From Serinicoccus hydrothermalis (GTDB lineage: Bacteria > Actinomycetota > Actinomycetes > Actinomycetales > Dermatophilaceae), in the NCBI RefSeq assembly GCF_001685415.1, contig NZ_CP014989.1:1488001-1552000 (forward strand): a stretch of 64,000 nt of DNA, given 5' to 3'. Positions 39,345-48,277 of this stretch are shown one piece after another (the first letter of the stretch is position 1; each line of letters begins with the position of its first letter). The translations under genes were made by a program, and so were the position numbers. Under the pieces are notes generated by a model, which was not told where the DNA came from, searched no databases, and was given only the letters and a program-made list of their open reading frames with translations.

Positions 39345-39974
39345 ATGAGTGTCCCGCTGCCGCCCTACCGTCCGACCGGCGACGTCGTCGCCGACAAGGC
39401 GCACTGGCGCACCCTGGTCCGGGCCGCCCGCCGCGACCTGGTCGCCGGGTGGACCCCGGAGCACCGCGCGGGGCTCGCGCGGGCGCTCGGCGAGGCGGGG
39501 CTGACGCACCTGGACCGGTATGCCGTCTCCACCGGACGCGCGGGCGTCGCCGGGACGACGGTCACCGCCTACGAGCCGATGCGGACCGAGCCGCCCGTGG
39601 ACGGGCTGACGACGGCGCTGCAGGACGCCGGGGTGCGGGTGCTCGTGCCGATCACCCTGGAGCGACCGCGGCTGGACTGGGCCGACCTGGCCGACCCCGA
39701 CCGCACGCCGCTCGGCGAGGGGGCTCTCGCGCAGGTGGACCTGGCCTTCGTGCCGGGCCTGGCCTGCTCGCGGGCCGGGGTGCGGCTGGGCCAGGGCGGC
39801 GGCTACTACGACACGGTGCTGCCGCGGCTGCGCGAGGCCTCCGGCGGCGCCCCCGTCGTCCTCGTGCTGCACGACCACGAGGTCGTGCCGGAGGTGCCCG
39901 CGGCGGAGCACGACGCCGTGGTGGACGCGGTGCTGCGGCCGGGCAGCGGGGTGCTGCCGGTCCCGCTGGTCTGA
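39345..39974 (+). CDS. 5-formyltetrahydrofolate cyclo-ligase family protein
   Basis: 209 residues. Restores 5-formyl-THF to 5,10-methenyl-THF using ATP. The conserved glycine-rich region GVRLGQGGGYYDTVLP and the basic N-terminal segment (WRTLVRAARRDLV) are present, and the C-terminal half ends with the EVPAAEHDAVVDAVL segment. Divergent from moeA, the same arrangement as Rv0992c near moeA1 in Mycobacterium. Confidence 0.92.
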   Translation: MSVPLPPYRPTGDVVADKAHWRTLVRAARRDLVAGWTPEHRAGLARALGEAGLTHLDRYAVSTGRAGVAGTTVTAYEPMRTEPPVDGLTTALQDAGVRVLVPITLERPRLDWADLADPDRTPLGEGALAQVDLAFVPGLACSRAGVRLGQGGGYYDTVLPRLREASGGAPVVLVLHDHEVVPEVPAAEHDAVVDAVLRPGSGVLPVPLV

Positions 39975-39975
39975 G

Positions 39976-42660
39976 TCAGCCCTCCTCGGGCACGAGGGTG
40001 AGGGTGTCGGTGCCCGCCTCGTCGACCGCAGCACGGGTGAAGGCCCACGGGTAGGTCCGGCCCTCGATCCACGCCTGCGTCTGGTCGTCGTAGTTGTGGT
40101 GGAACGGGTGCCCGGAGGTGCCGGTCTGGTTGACCCAGGTGGAGGCGTCGAGGTCGGCGAGGTCGACCACCATCCGCATCGACGGCGCCGAGGTGACGTC
40201 GAAGCTGTCGGTGCCGGCGTCCCAGTTCATCGCGTTGACCATCGCGCTGCTGCCGGAGACCGGGAGCGGGCCGCGGTTGACCATGCTCTGCACCACCCCG
40301 GGCACGCCCTCCTCCCCGAGCACCTGGTGGCGCAGGTCGGCGCGGTGCAGCTGGCCCCAGCTCCAGTCGTCGGGGTCCTTGGAGATGCGGCGGGTCAGGT
40401 CCAGCCGGGCGTCGACGAGCGCGGTGCGCAGCACCTCGTCACGGGACTCCACGAGACCCGGCGTGCGCTGGTCGTCCCACCAGACGCTCTCCGGCGTCGC
40501 CATGAGCTCGGCCATGACCTGCATCGTCCGGGAGTTGCCCGAGACCCCCAGGTCCGGGGGCAGCTCGTCGTCGAAGGTCGCCTCGATGAGGTTGTCGTAG
40601 ACGACGTAGAAGTAGGCGGCGGCCGCCGACTGCTCCCCCTCCGCCGGCGCCGTGCCGTCCCAGTCCCGCAGCAGGTCCTGCGCCTCGCTGTAGAACCTTC
40701 CGTCGAGGTCGACCGAGGTGAGGTAGGGCACCACCTCGAGCGCGAAGCTGCTGGTGTCGTCGAGCTGGATCTCGCCCATGTCCTCCACGGTCAGCGGCTC
40801 CTGCTCGAGCCGTTCCTGCAGCAGCTCCAGGATGCGGGTGGAGCGGTAGCCCTTGTCCCACTCGGTGGTGAGGAAGGGCGTCGACCCGCGCGTGACGGCC
40901 TGGTTCGCGGCCACGACGATCCCGTCCTCGGGGTTGTATGCCGTCGGCAGGTCCTCGAAGTCGACCCACCCGCTCCAGGCGTACTGCTCGTCCCAGCCGG
41001 GCGAGGGGAAGTAGCCCGGGGGCGTCGCGTGCGTGGCGGTCCGGCGGACCGGCACCAGCCCCGGCGCCTGGTAGCCGATGTTGCCCTCGGTGTCGGCGTA
41101 GAGCAGGTTCTGCGACGGCACCGCGAAGAGCTCCGCGGCACCCCGAAAGTCCTCCCAGTCCGTGGCCGAGTTGAGCGCGAAGACGGCCTCGGCGGTCCGC
41201 GAGGGTTGCAGCCCGGTCCAGCGCAGCGCGACCTCGAAGTCCCGGGAGGTCGCGACGCCGTCGAGCGGGCCGTTGTCGCCCATGAGGCCGGTGTCGGTGA
41301 GCACGTCGGAGACGATGGGGCCGTTGGAGGTCTCCCGCACCTCCAGCTCCACGTCGTCGCCGCCGGCCACCTTGATGGTCTCGGTGCGGACGTCCATCGG
41401 CACGTGCTCGTCCTCGCGCAGCACGGTGTCCCCGGCGACGTCCTCGAGGTAGAAGTCGGTGACGTCCGGGTCGAGGTTGGTGAACCCCCAGGCGATGGAC
41501 TGGTTGTGGCCGATGATCACGCCGGGGAAGCCGGCGAAGGTGAAGCCGGTGACGTCGAAGGGGCAGGCCTCGCTCACCTCGCGGCAGTGCAGGCCGCTCT
41601 GCATCCAGATCCCGGGCTGGGAGATCGCGAGGTGCGGGTCGTTGGCGAGCAGCGGCATACCGGTCGCGGTGTGCTCGCCGGAGACGACCCACGAGTTGGA
41701 GCCGATCCCCTCGCCCTCGCCGAGCAGGTCGGGGACCGCCGCCAGGACGGTGCCGGTGTCGGTCAGGGCGTCCTGCGCACCCCCGGCGAGCCAGTTGCGG
41801 GTGAGGCCGGAGGTCGGGCCGTCCGGGGCCACCGGGTCGGTGAGGCGGGCGGCGTCGGCCGGGTCGGTCTGGCCGGGGACCGGCGCCAGCACCGTGCCGC
41901 GGGACCCACCACGGGTGTCCGTCATGCCCGGCGCCGGGGGGTCCGGCGGGGACCACTCGCCCGGGTCGAGGATCGGCGGGTGCTCGTCGACCGGGTAGTC
42001 GGGGTAGAGGTTCTCCAGCTTGTCCAGCGGGATCTCGCCGACGAGCCGGCCCCGGGCCAGCTCGTCCTCGTAGTTGCCGCGCAGGTCCCACGCCATCGCC
42101 TTGAGCCACGCGAGGGAGTCGACCTCGTCCCACTGCTGCACGGTGTATCCCGGGGCGCTCTGGGACAGGGCGACGTACTCCACCCCCATCGAGGAGGGGC
42201 CGCTGCGGCTGTCGATGTAGGCGTTGACGCCCGAGGCGTAGGCGCTGAGGTAGGTCCGCGCGTCCGGGGAGAGCATCGACAGCTCCTCCTCGGCGACCCG
42301 GCGCCAGCCGAGGGTGCGGATCACCCGGTCGGTCTCCAGGCCGCCCTCGCCCACGAGCTCGGACAGCCGGCCGCTGACGATGTGCCGGCGCAGGTCCATC
42401 TGGAAGAAGCGGTCCTGGGCGGCGACGAACCCCTGCGCGCGGAAGAGGTCCTCCGCGGTGTCGGCGTAGATGTGGGGCACTCCCAGGTCGTCCCGGACCA
42501 CCTCGACCTGACCGGCCAGCCCCGGCACCTCCAGCTCGCCGGAGACCTGCGGGAAGGCACGCCGCGCCAGACCCACGCCGATGACCGCCGTGGCCACCAT
42601 CACGACCACGAGGATCGCGACCGTGGGCACGGCGATGCGCTGCCACAGGGGTCGGGACAC
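39976..42660 (-). CDS. penicillin acylase-like Ntn-hydrolase (membrane-anchored)
   Basis: 894-residue precursor: an N-terminal membrane anchor (about 9-30), alpha region, a disordered spacer (about 230-310), and the beta chain expected to begin at the autocatalytic nucleophile Ser321 in EGIGSNSWVV (SNxW motif). Oxyanion and substrate motifs NDPHLAISQPG and IIGHNQSIAWGFTN follow. Such enzymes hydrolyse amide bonds of acyl-homoserine lactones, beta-lactams or N-acyl amino acids; the substrate is undetermined. GTG 42660 has TAGGCT (rc of 42668-42673) seven bases before it. Convergent with fthC, whose stop is two bases away. Confidence 0.93.
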   Translation of the reverse strand: MSRPLWQRIAVPTVAILVVVMVATAVIGVGLARRAFPQVSGELEVPGLAGQVEVVRDDLGVPHIYADTAEDLFRAQGFVAAQDRFFQMDLRRHIVSGRLSELVGEGGLETDRVIRTLGWRRVAEEELSMLSPDARTYLSAYASGVNAYIDSRSGPSSMGVEYVALSQSAPGYTVQQWDEVDSLAWLKAMAWDLRGNYEDELARGRLVGEIPLDKLENLYPDYPVDEHPPILDPGEWSPPDPPAPGMTDTRGGSRGTVLAPVPGQTDPADAARLTDPVAPDGPTSGLTRNWLAGGAQDALTDTGTVLAAVPDLLGEGEGIGSNSWVVSGEHTATGMPLLANDPHLAISQPGIWMQSGLHCREVSEACPFDVTGFTFAGFPGVIIGHNQSIAWGFTNLDPDVTDFYLEDVAGDTVLREDEHVPMDVRTETIKVAGGDDVELEVRETSNGPIVSDVLTDTGLMGDNGPLDGVATSRDFEVALRWTGLQPSRTAEAVFALNSATDWEDFRGAAELFAVPSQNLLYADTEGNIGYQAPGLVPVRRTATHATPPGYFPSPGWDEQYAWSGWVDFEDLPTAYNPEDGIVVAANQAVTRGSTPFLTTEWDKGYRSTRILELLQERLEQEPLTVEDMGEIQLDDTSSFALEVVPYLTSVDLDGRFYSEAQDLLRDWDGTAPAEGEQSAAAAYFYVVYDNLIEATFDDELPPDLGVSGNSRTMQVMAELMATPESVWWDDQRTPGLVESRDEVLRTALVDARLDLTRRISKDPDDWSWGQLHRADLRHQVLGEEGVPGVVQSMVNRGPLPVSGSSAMVNAMNWDAGTDSFDVTSAPSMRMVVDLADLDASTWVNQTGTSGHPFHHNYDDQTQAWIEGRTYPWAFTRAAVDEAGTDTLTLVPEEG

Positions 42661-42720
42661 GGGGACCAGCCTAGGCGACGGTTCCGAAGGACGTCGGGAG
42701 GCGACGTAGAATCCGACCTC

Positions 42721-43128
42721 GTGCCCACGTACTCATACGCCTGCAAGGACTGCGGCCACGCCTTCGACATCCAGCAGGCCTTCACCGACGACGCGCTGAC
42801 GGTATGCCCGGAGTGCGGCGGCTCGCTGCGCAAGGTCTTCAGCGCGGTCGGGGTCGTCTTCAAGGGCTCGGGCTTCTACCGCACCGACTCCCGCGGCTCG
42901 GGCTCCTCCTCCGGCAAGGGCGGCTCGAGCGGCTCCGGCGGCGAGTCGGGCAAGAGCGAGGGCGGCAGCAAGGGCGGCTCGACGGCCTCGGAGGGCAAGG
43001 GGTCATCCTCCGGCGGGTCGTCCGGCTCCTCGTCCTCGACGGGCTCAGGAGGGTCCGGCTCGGGCTCCGGCGGCTCGTCGTCCACATCCTCCGGCTCCTC
43101 CGGCAGCTCGTCCACAGCTTCGCGCTGA
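42721..43128 (+). CDS. FmdB-type zinc-ribbon protein, Ruc (Rv0991c)-like redox chaperone
   Basis: 135 residues. The first 60 form an FmdB zinc ribbon with four Cys in two CxxC pairs (YACKDCGH and TVCPECGG); the remainder is almost entirely Ser/Gly with scattered Lys/Glu, certainly disordered. Rv0991c of M. tuberculosis (Ruc) has this plan and location and is a redox-regulated chaperone that unfolds its zinc site on oxidation. GTG 42721 follows TAGAAT (42707-42712) by eight bases. Function by synteny and layout: good but not proven. Confidence 0.85.
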   Translation: MPTYSYACKDCGHAFDIQQAFTDDALTVCPECGGSLRKVFSAVGVVFKGSGFYRTDSRGSGSSSGKGGSSGSGGESGKSEGGSKGGSTASEGKGSSSGGSSGSSSSTGSGGSGSGSGGSSSTSSGSSGSSSTASR

Positions 43129-43168
43129 GCCCTGGCGGGGGCGGAGCGGCGGGCCTAGCGTCGCGGGC

Positions 43169-43807
43169 GTGACCCGACGAGCCGCCCGACCCGCCACCCC
43201 GTCGCGCCGCGGTCTGACCCGGTTCCTGCGTCGCCCGGTCCTGCGCCGCTGGCTGGCGGCCGTGCTCGCCGCGACCACCGTGGGCGGCAGCCTGCACCTC
43301 GTGCTGGGTCGCCCGCAGCCCGGCGAGGTCCCGGCAGTCGTGGCGGTCCGGACACTGCCGGTCGGCGCGACCCTGACGGCCCGCGACACCCAGCTGCGGC
43401 ACGTCCCGCCGGACGTCCTGCCCGAGGGGCACCTGGCCGAGCCACCGGCCGAGGGCAGCTCCCTGGCCGTGCCGCTGCAGGCCGGGGAGGTGCTGACGGC
43501 GGCTGACCTGCGCACCAGCTCCCTGCTCGCGGGCCTCGACGACGTGGTCGCCGTCTACCTCCCCGTGGCCGACGCGGCCGTGGCCGGGGCGACGCTCGCC
43601 GGCGACCGCATCGACGTGCACTCCCCCGTCGACGGGAGCACGGTGGCCAGCGAGGCGCTCGTGCTCCGCGCCGGGGCGGGCGAGGAGCCGGGTCTGTGGG
43701 TCGCGGTGGACGAGCGCACCGCGTCCGAGCTCGCCGCCGCGAGGGGGGCCGACCCGCTCGGGGCCGCCCTCCTGGTGGCGGTGCGCGCCGGCGACACCGG
43801 AGGGTGA
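43169..43807 (+). CDS. SAF-domain membrane protein
   Basis: 212 residues: a basic N-terminus, one membrane helix (WLAAVLAATTVGGSLHLVL), then a SAF domain (VVAVRTLPVGATLTARDTQLRHVPPDVLPEG) like that of CpaB/RcpC pilus proteins and flagellar FlgA, and a C-terminal beta domain. No pilus genes are nearby, so it is probably an orphan of the type found beside ruc and mscL in actinobacteria. GTG 43169 is seven bases from TAGCGT (43156-43161), so leaderless. Confidence 0.85.
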   Translation: MTRRAARPATPSRRGLTRFLRRPVLRRWLAAVLAATTVGGSLHLVLGRPQPGEVPAVVAVRTLPVGATLTARDTQLRHVPPDVLPEGHLAEPPAEGSSLAVPLQAGEVLTAADLRTSSLLAGLDDVVAVYLPVADAAVAGATLAGDRIDVHSPVDGSTVASEALVLRAGAGEEPGLWVAVDERTASELAAARGADPLGAALLVAVRAGDTGG

Positions 43808-43843
43808 CGGGTGAGCAACCTCACACGACCCCTTCTCGGAGCC

Positions 43844-43878
43844 CTGACCCGGGTGACGTGAAGCGGTATACACTTCAC
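43844..43878 (+). promoter_or_regulatory. mscL: mscL promoter with an inverted repeat over the -10
   Basis: CTGACC (43844-43849) and TATACA (43867-43872) are 17 bp apart; an overlapping TACACT is an alternative -10. The inverted repeat GTGAAG...CTTCAC (43858-43863 and 43873-43878) straddles the -10, a place where a repressor would block the polymerase. A leader of roughly 100 nt precedes the mscL ATG. Confidence 0.5.
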
Positions 43879-43979
43879 GACCGGCCCCAGGGGCGAGTCA
43901 CGATGTCGGGCCACCCACCACGACCAACACCACCACGAGCGATCTGCCCCTGGCCTGCGCTCGCACGAAAGGAGAGGCC

Positions 43980-44390
43980 ATGCTCAGCGGCTTCAAGGAC
44001 TTCATCATGCGCGGCAACGTGATCGAGCTTGCCGTCGCGGTCGTCATCGGCTCTGCCTTCGCCGCCGTCGTCGAGACCATCGTCTCCGGCATCATCACCC
44101 CGCTGCTCAACGCCGCGGGCGGCGCGGAGGTCGGCGGTCTCGGCTTCAACATCATCGAGGGCAACGACGCGACCTACCTCAACTTCGCGGCCATCATCAA
44201 CGCCCTCATCGTCTTCCTCATCACCGCGGCCGTCGTGTACTTCGTGCTCGTCGCGCCGATGAACAAGGTGAACGAGCGCCTCAACCGCAACAAGCCGGTC
44301 GAGGAGATCATCAGCGACGAGGTCGCCACCCTGCGCGAGATCCGCGACCTGCTGGCCGAGCGCCGCACCGACGGCCCGCAGCAGAGCTGA
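43980..44390 (+). CDS. mscL: large-conductance mechanosensitive channel
   Basis: 136 residues, standard length. Opens in response to membrane tension to release solutes on osmotic downshock. The amphipathic MLSGFKDFIMRGNV start, TM1 VIELAVAVVIGSAFAAVVET, a periplasmic loop with NIIEGNDATYLNF, TM2 INALIVFLITAAVVYFVLV and a charged C-terminal bundle (REIRDLLAER) are all clear. A GGAGAGG ribosome site precedes the ATG. Ends in a strong terminator. Confidence 0.97.
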   Translation: MLSGFKDFIMRGNVIELAVAVVIGSAFAAVVETIVSGIITPLLNAAGGAEVGGLGFNIIEGNDATYLNFAAIINALIVFLITAAVVYFVLVAPMNKVNERLNRNKPVEEIISDEVATLREIRDLLAERRTDGPQQS

Positions 44391-44422
44391 CCCCGCGCGG
44401 GCACCCACCCGCCGCACCACCG

Positions 44423-44453
44423 ACGCCCCGGCACGGACACCGTGCCGGGGCGT
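44423..44453. terminator. terminator after mscL
   Basis: A perfect 14-bp stem (ACGCCCCGGCACGG and complement) with a three-base loop lies 33 bases after the mscL stop and just beyond the end of the convergent 69-residue gene, so it can serve both strands. Confidence 0.85.
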
Positions 44454-44495
44454 CGTGCGTCCTGCGTCTGCGCCCCGGTGACGGTCGGGCCCGGT

Positions 44496-44705
44496 TCAGT
44501 CCCAGTGGGGCGGCCGCTGCTCCAGGATCCAGGTGTCCCGGGGGTCGAGGCGACGGGGCGCCCGCCCTGCCTCGCGCCCGCGCTTCCGCTCGTGGTCGCG
44601 CGCCGGAGGCACCTCGTCCGCCTGGTCCGCCGCGGGGTTGGTGGGTGCTGCCACGGCACGCCGTGGCGCGCGCCGGCGGCGCTGCTCCGCCGGCCCGTCG
44701 CTCAC
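44496..44705 (-). CDS. small conserved-looking protein at the end of the helicase-like operon
   Basis: 69 residues, basic and probably disordered, with a sharp C-terminal motif RLDPRDTWILEQRPPHWD that looks conserved. GTG 44705 overlaps the stop of the 1,191-residue gene (GTGA), so it is translationally coupled to it. There is no membrane segment or cysteine. Nothing in it identifies a function; a role as a partner of the large protein is inferred from coupling. Confidence 0.6.
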   Translation of the reverse strand: MSDGPAEQRRRRAPRRAVAAPTNPAADQADEVPPARDHERKRGREAGRAPRRLDPRDTWILEQRPPHWD

Positions 44706-47700
44706 CGCGTCCGCTCGCGCAGCGCCTGCAGCACCCGGGCGACCTCCCGCGCCGGGTCGGTGAAGACGTCCGTGGTGCGCACCCGCACCGGCGCCCACCC
44801 CATGCGGGTGAGCTGGTCGTGCCGCAGGCGCACGTCGTCGCGGCCGGGTCGCGGGGCGGAGCCGTTCTGGACGTCCCCGTCCACGGCGACGGCATACCGC
44901 GCGTCGTCCTCCTCGGACACCACGGCCAGGTCCACGACGTGCGGACCGTGGCCGACACCCTCCTTGACCTGCAGCCCCTCGGAGCGCAGCCGCCGGACGA
45001 GCTCGGTGAGCACCGCCGAGCCGTGGCCGTGCTCCTCGGCGTCCGGGACGAGGGCGTGCCGGACGATCTCGGCCCCGTGACCGGCCGCGGTGGGCCAGTC
45101 GGCGACGGGGGTGGGGGTGACCAGGTCGACGCTGCGGCGCGCGCCGGCGAGCACCGCGCCGGCGGCCTCGGCGCTGCCCACGGCGGCGGGTGAGCCCACC
45201 CACACGACCCGGTCGCGGGTCTGACCTGCGACCCGGTGGACCGGGAGCACGAGGAAGGCCTCGCTGTCCTGCTCGTCGTCGGAGAGCGAGGCGGGCAGCC
45301 CGGCCGAACCCATCGCCGCACGCAGGGCGATGCCGGCGTCCTCCGCCCCCGCCTCGTCGTCGGTCACCAGCAGCAGGCTGTCCGGCCCGGAGCGCGCGTG
45401 CTTGAGCACCAGGCGCACGGCGGCCTCGATCCTCGCGCTCACGTGCCCGTCCACGACGTGCTCGCGCACGCTCGCGCCGCGCCACACCCCCGGGAAGGAG
45501 TGCACGGGACGCGGCATGAGGGGGGCCAACGGGGCGACGAGGCCCTGGTCCAGCGCCCGGTAGTGGGTGCCGAGATGCCGCACGGGCAGGATCTTCGCGA
45601 CCTCGGCGAGCAGCGAGGGCTCGTCCATCGGTCCGGGGTCGCCGTCCGCCTGCGGGTCGGCGACGACGGAGAAGTGGCGCGGCCCGGGGCCGCCGCTGTC
45701 GCCCACGACGAGGACCTGCCGGCCACGGGCCAGGGCCGGCGCCGTGCGCGCGGTCGTGGTGCGGCCGGCGCGGTCGACGACGACCAGGTCGACCGTCAGG
45801 TCGGGGGGCAGCACCGCCGGCACCACCAGCGGGCTGGCGAGCAGCACGGGCGCGGCGGCCAGCACGACGTCCGGGGCCCGGCTGATGACGTCCCGGGAGT
45901 CGACCGCGCCGAGCCGGGTCTCCTCGAGCGCTCGCTGCCAGGCGCCGAGCTGGGAGCCGTGGCCGGCCAGCGTGCGCCGTAACCTACGGAGCACCGCGCG
46001 CCGGGCGCGCAGCGCGTTGCGGCGCAGGTGGGCCCGGTCCGCGGCGCGGAAGGATCGCTCGGCCTCCCGGACCGCCTCCCCACCGACCTGCTGGGGCACC
46101 TCGTCCGAGGTGAGGTGGTCGAGCACCGAGCTGCGGTGCACGAAGCGCACCTCCTGGGCCACGCGGTCGGCGGGCACGCCCCGGCGGGCGAGGTCGTCGA
46201 CGAGCTCACCCAGACCCTGCTCGCGCAGCGGCGCGAGCAGGGGGTGCGCCTGCGCCGCGACCGCGGCCCGGTCGGCACGCGCGTCGAGCCGGACCAGCCG
46301 CTCCAGCACCGTGTCGAGGTGGGTGGTCGACAGCTCGTGGCCGACCGAGGTGCCCGTGAGGGCCTGCTCCAGCCACTCCAGGTCCTCGCCGATGGGCGTC
46401 TGGGCGGCCAGCGCCTCCTCCCAGCCCTCGGGCGCGGTGGGACGGGCGGCCTTCCCGGCCACCTCCTCCCACTCACGTCCTTCGTCACGGGCCATGCGCA
46501 CCCGCTGCGCCAGGTCGGCCGGAGGGGTGCCGGGCCGCAGCTGCTGGCGCACCTGACGCCGCAGCCGGGCGCGGGCGACCGCACCGGGCCGCTGCACACC
46601 GGCGTCGCGGTCCGGTCCCAGCGCGGCGACCATCTGCTCCAACGGGGCGTCGTAGATCCCCGGCGCGAAGTGGTCCAGCGTGTCGCTGGCGCGGGCCACG
46701 AGACCCAGACGGTGGCCCCACTGGCGCAGGGTGGCGGGCGCGGGCATACCGGCCGCGCGGCACACGGCGTCCGCCTGCTCGCGGGCGGTGCTGAACTCCC
46801 CGGACACCAGGCGACCCACGATCTCGGTGGCGCGGGTGGCCTCGTCCTCGCTGGTGAGGCGTGCGGCGTACCAGGGGTCCTCGGCGCGGGCCGTGGACCA
46901 GGCGCCGCAGTCGGCCGCCTCGATGAGGGCGTCGGTGACGGCCGAGAGCTCCTCGTCGGTGAGCGTGCGCAGGACGTCCGGGTGCAGGCGCACCCGCGAG
47001 GTCGGCGGGTGCTCGGAGGTGGCGAGGGCGGAGAGGTCGTCCTCGGTGCGGGCCAGGCTCAGACCCCAGGGCTCGTGCTCCCGGTGCAGGACCTCCTGCT
47101 CGCGCTGCAGCACCGACAGGGCGTCGGCCCGCGCGGGCAGGGGGTCGGGCCCGAGGTCGGGCTCGTCCTCGGAGGGCAACCGGTCCAGACGACGCCGCAC
47201 CTCCGCGAGCGTCTGGCGCATGGAGGCAGGGTCCTCGGCCAGCTGCAGGCACAGGTCGCCCAGGCCGACGGCGTCCAGGCGCCGACGGACCGCCTGCAGG
47301 GTGCTGCGGTCCTCCGAGCAGACCATGACCGTCCGGCCCTCGGAGAGCGCCCCGACCACGACGTTGGCGATCGTCTGGGTCGCGCCGGTCCCGGAGGGGG
47401 TGTCGAGGACGAGGTCGCCGCCGTGCGACACCTCGTCGACGACCAGCCGCTGCGAGGCGTCGGCGTCGAGGGCGCTCAGCTCTCGGGCGGCGTCCTCGGC
47501 GCGCTCCGGGTCCGGTGCCGACGGGGTGAGCCGCACGTCGGCACCGGCGAGCGCGGCCACGACGTCGTGCGCCGCGAGCGGTTCGGGGTCGCCGGTGTAG
47601 GAGGTGACCAAGGGCAGCTTGGCCCAGGGGAAGGTGCTGATGACCATCTGCGGCCCGATGGCGAAGCCGGCCATCTCGATGCAGATGTCCTCCAGCGCCC

Positions 47701-48277
47701 GGTAGGTCAACCGCGGGTCGAAGCCGTGGCTCTGCGCGGACAGCCCGGCCAGGAGCGCCGGGTCCGGCTGCAGGTGGGCCTCGCTGCGCAGGTAGTGCTC
47801 CAGGACGGGGTTGAAGACGACGTCCTCGTGCAGCTCGAGCACGAAGTCGGAGTGCGCGGCGTCGGTCGGCGTGATCGTGCAGGCGCGCAGCAGCACGGGG
47901 GCCCGGGGCGGGACCGGCACGCGGTGCAGCGTCCAGGTCGCGAGCCCGATGGCCAGGAAGCTGGTCTCTAGGCCGTGCTCCCGGCGCATCTCGGTGACCT
48001 TGTCGCGGATGCCGCCGAGGCGGCGCGCGGCGTCGGCGAAGGCCACCTGCTCCCGGACGAGGTCGGAGAGCGGCGTGGGCCGCCCGGACAGCAGCTTGGC
48101 CACCCCGCCCGGGTGGGCGAGGTTGAGGTCGAAGGTGCCGGTCAACGAGGTGCGGTGCCACAGCAGGGAGTTCGCCCCGCCGAGCTCGGCCACCTCGTGC
48201 CGCCACCGTGTCCGGGCGCGCTGGACCGCCTCGACGCGCGCTTCGTCGAGGGTGTTCAAGGGGCGCAGGGAGCTCAC
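44702..48277 (-). CDS. DUF4011 / SF1-helicase-like / Vsr-like nuclease-fold protein with degenerate active sites
   Basis: 1,191 residues. N-terminus resembles DUF4011 (NSLLWHR, then FDLNLAHPGGVAKLLSG). A helicase core aligns at LVLDTPSGTGATQTIANVV (291-309) with the usual GPPGTGKSQTIANLI, but the Walker A Lys is Ala299, and the Walker B region reads VDLVVVDRAGR (about residue 830) instead of D-E-A. The last 90 residues (VVDLAVVSE, then DDVRLRHDQLTRMGWAPVRV) match the Vsr-like nuclease fold without its YH motif. The plan is that of predicted DNA restriction or repair proteins, here apparently without ATPase. GTG start overlaps the MFS stop. Confidence 0.75.
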   Translation of the reverse strand: MSSLRPLNTLDEARVEAVQRARTRWRHEVAELGGANSLLWHRTSLTGTFDLNLAHPGGVAKLLSGRPTPLSDLVREQVAFADAARRLGGIRDKVTEMRREHGLETSFLAIGLATWTLHRVPVPPRAPVLLRACTITPTDAAHSDFVLELHEDVVFNPVLEHYLRSEAHLQPDPALLAGLSAQSHGFDPRLTYRALEDICIEMAGFAIGPQMVISTFPWAKLPLVTSYTGDPEPLAAHDVVAALAGADVRLTPSAPDPERAEDAARELSALDADASQRLVVDEVSHGGDLVLDTPSGTGATQTIANVVVGALSEGRTVMVCSEDRSTLQAVRRRLDAVGLGDLCLQLAEDPASMRQTLAEVRRRLDRLPSEDEPDLGPDPLPARADALSVLQREQEVLHREHEPWGLSLARTEDDLSALATSEHPPTSRVRLHPDVLRTLTDEELSAVTDALIEAADCGAWSTARAEDPWYAARLTSEDEATRATEIVGRLVSGEFSTAREQADAVCRAAGMPAPATLRQWGHRLGLVARASDTLDHFAPGIYDAPLEQMVAALGPDRDAGVQRPGAVARARLRRQVRQQLRPGTPPADLAQRVRMARDEGREWEEVAGKAARPTAPEGWEEALAAQTPIGEDLEWLEQALTGTSVGHELSTTHLDTVLERLVRLDARADRAAVAAQAHPLLAPLREQGLGELVDDLARRGVPADRVAQEVRFVHRSSVLDHLTSDEVPQQVGGEAVREAERSFRAADRAHLRRNALRARRAVLRRLRRTLAGHGSQLGAWQRALEETRLGAVDSRDVISRAPDVVLAAAPVLLASPLVVPAVLPPDLTVDLVVVDRAGRTTTARTAPALARGRQVLVVGDSGGPGPRHFSVVADPQADGDPGPMDEPSLLAEVAKILPVRHLGTHYRALDQGLVAPLAPLMPRPVHSFPGVWRGASVREHVVDGHVSARIEAAVRLVLKHARSGPDSLLLVTDDEAGAEDAGIALRAAMGSAGLPASLSDDEQDSEAFLVLPVHRVAGQTRDRVVWVGSPAAVGSAEAAGAVLAGARRSVDLVTPTPVADWPTAAGHGAEIVRHALVPDAEEHGHGSAVLTELVRRLRSEGLQVKEGVGHGPHVVDLAVVSEEDDARYAVAVDGDVQNGSAPRPGRDDVRLRHDQLTRMGWAPVRVRTTDVFTDPAREVARVLQALRERTR

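Noticed and set aside
40096-43128. Plus-strand ORF of 1,010 codons opposite the acylase gene
   Set aside because: Antisense shadow; the minus strand encodes a complete acylase with its SNxW nucleophile and a promoter. Only the last part shares the real frame of the Ruc-like gene.
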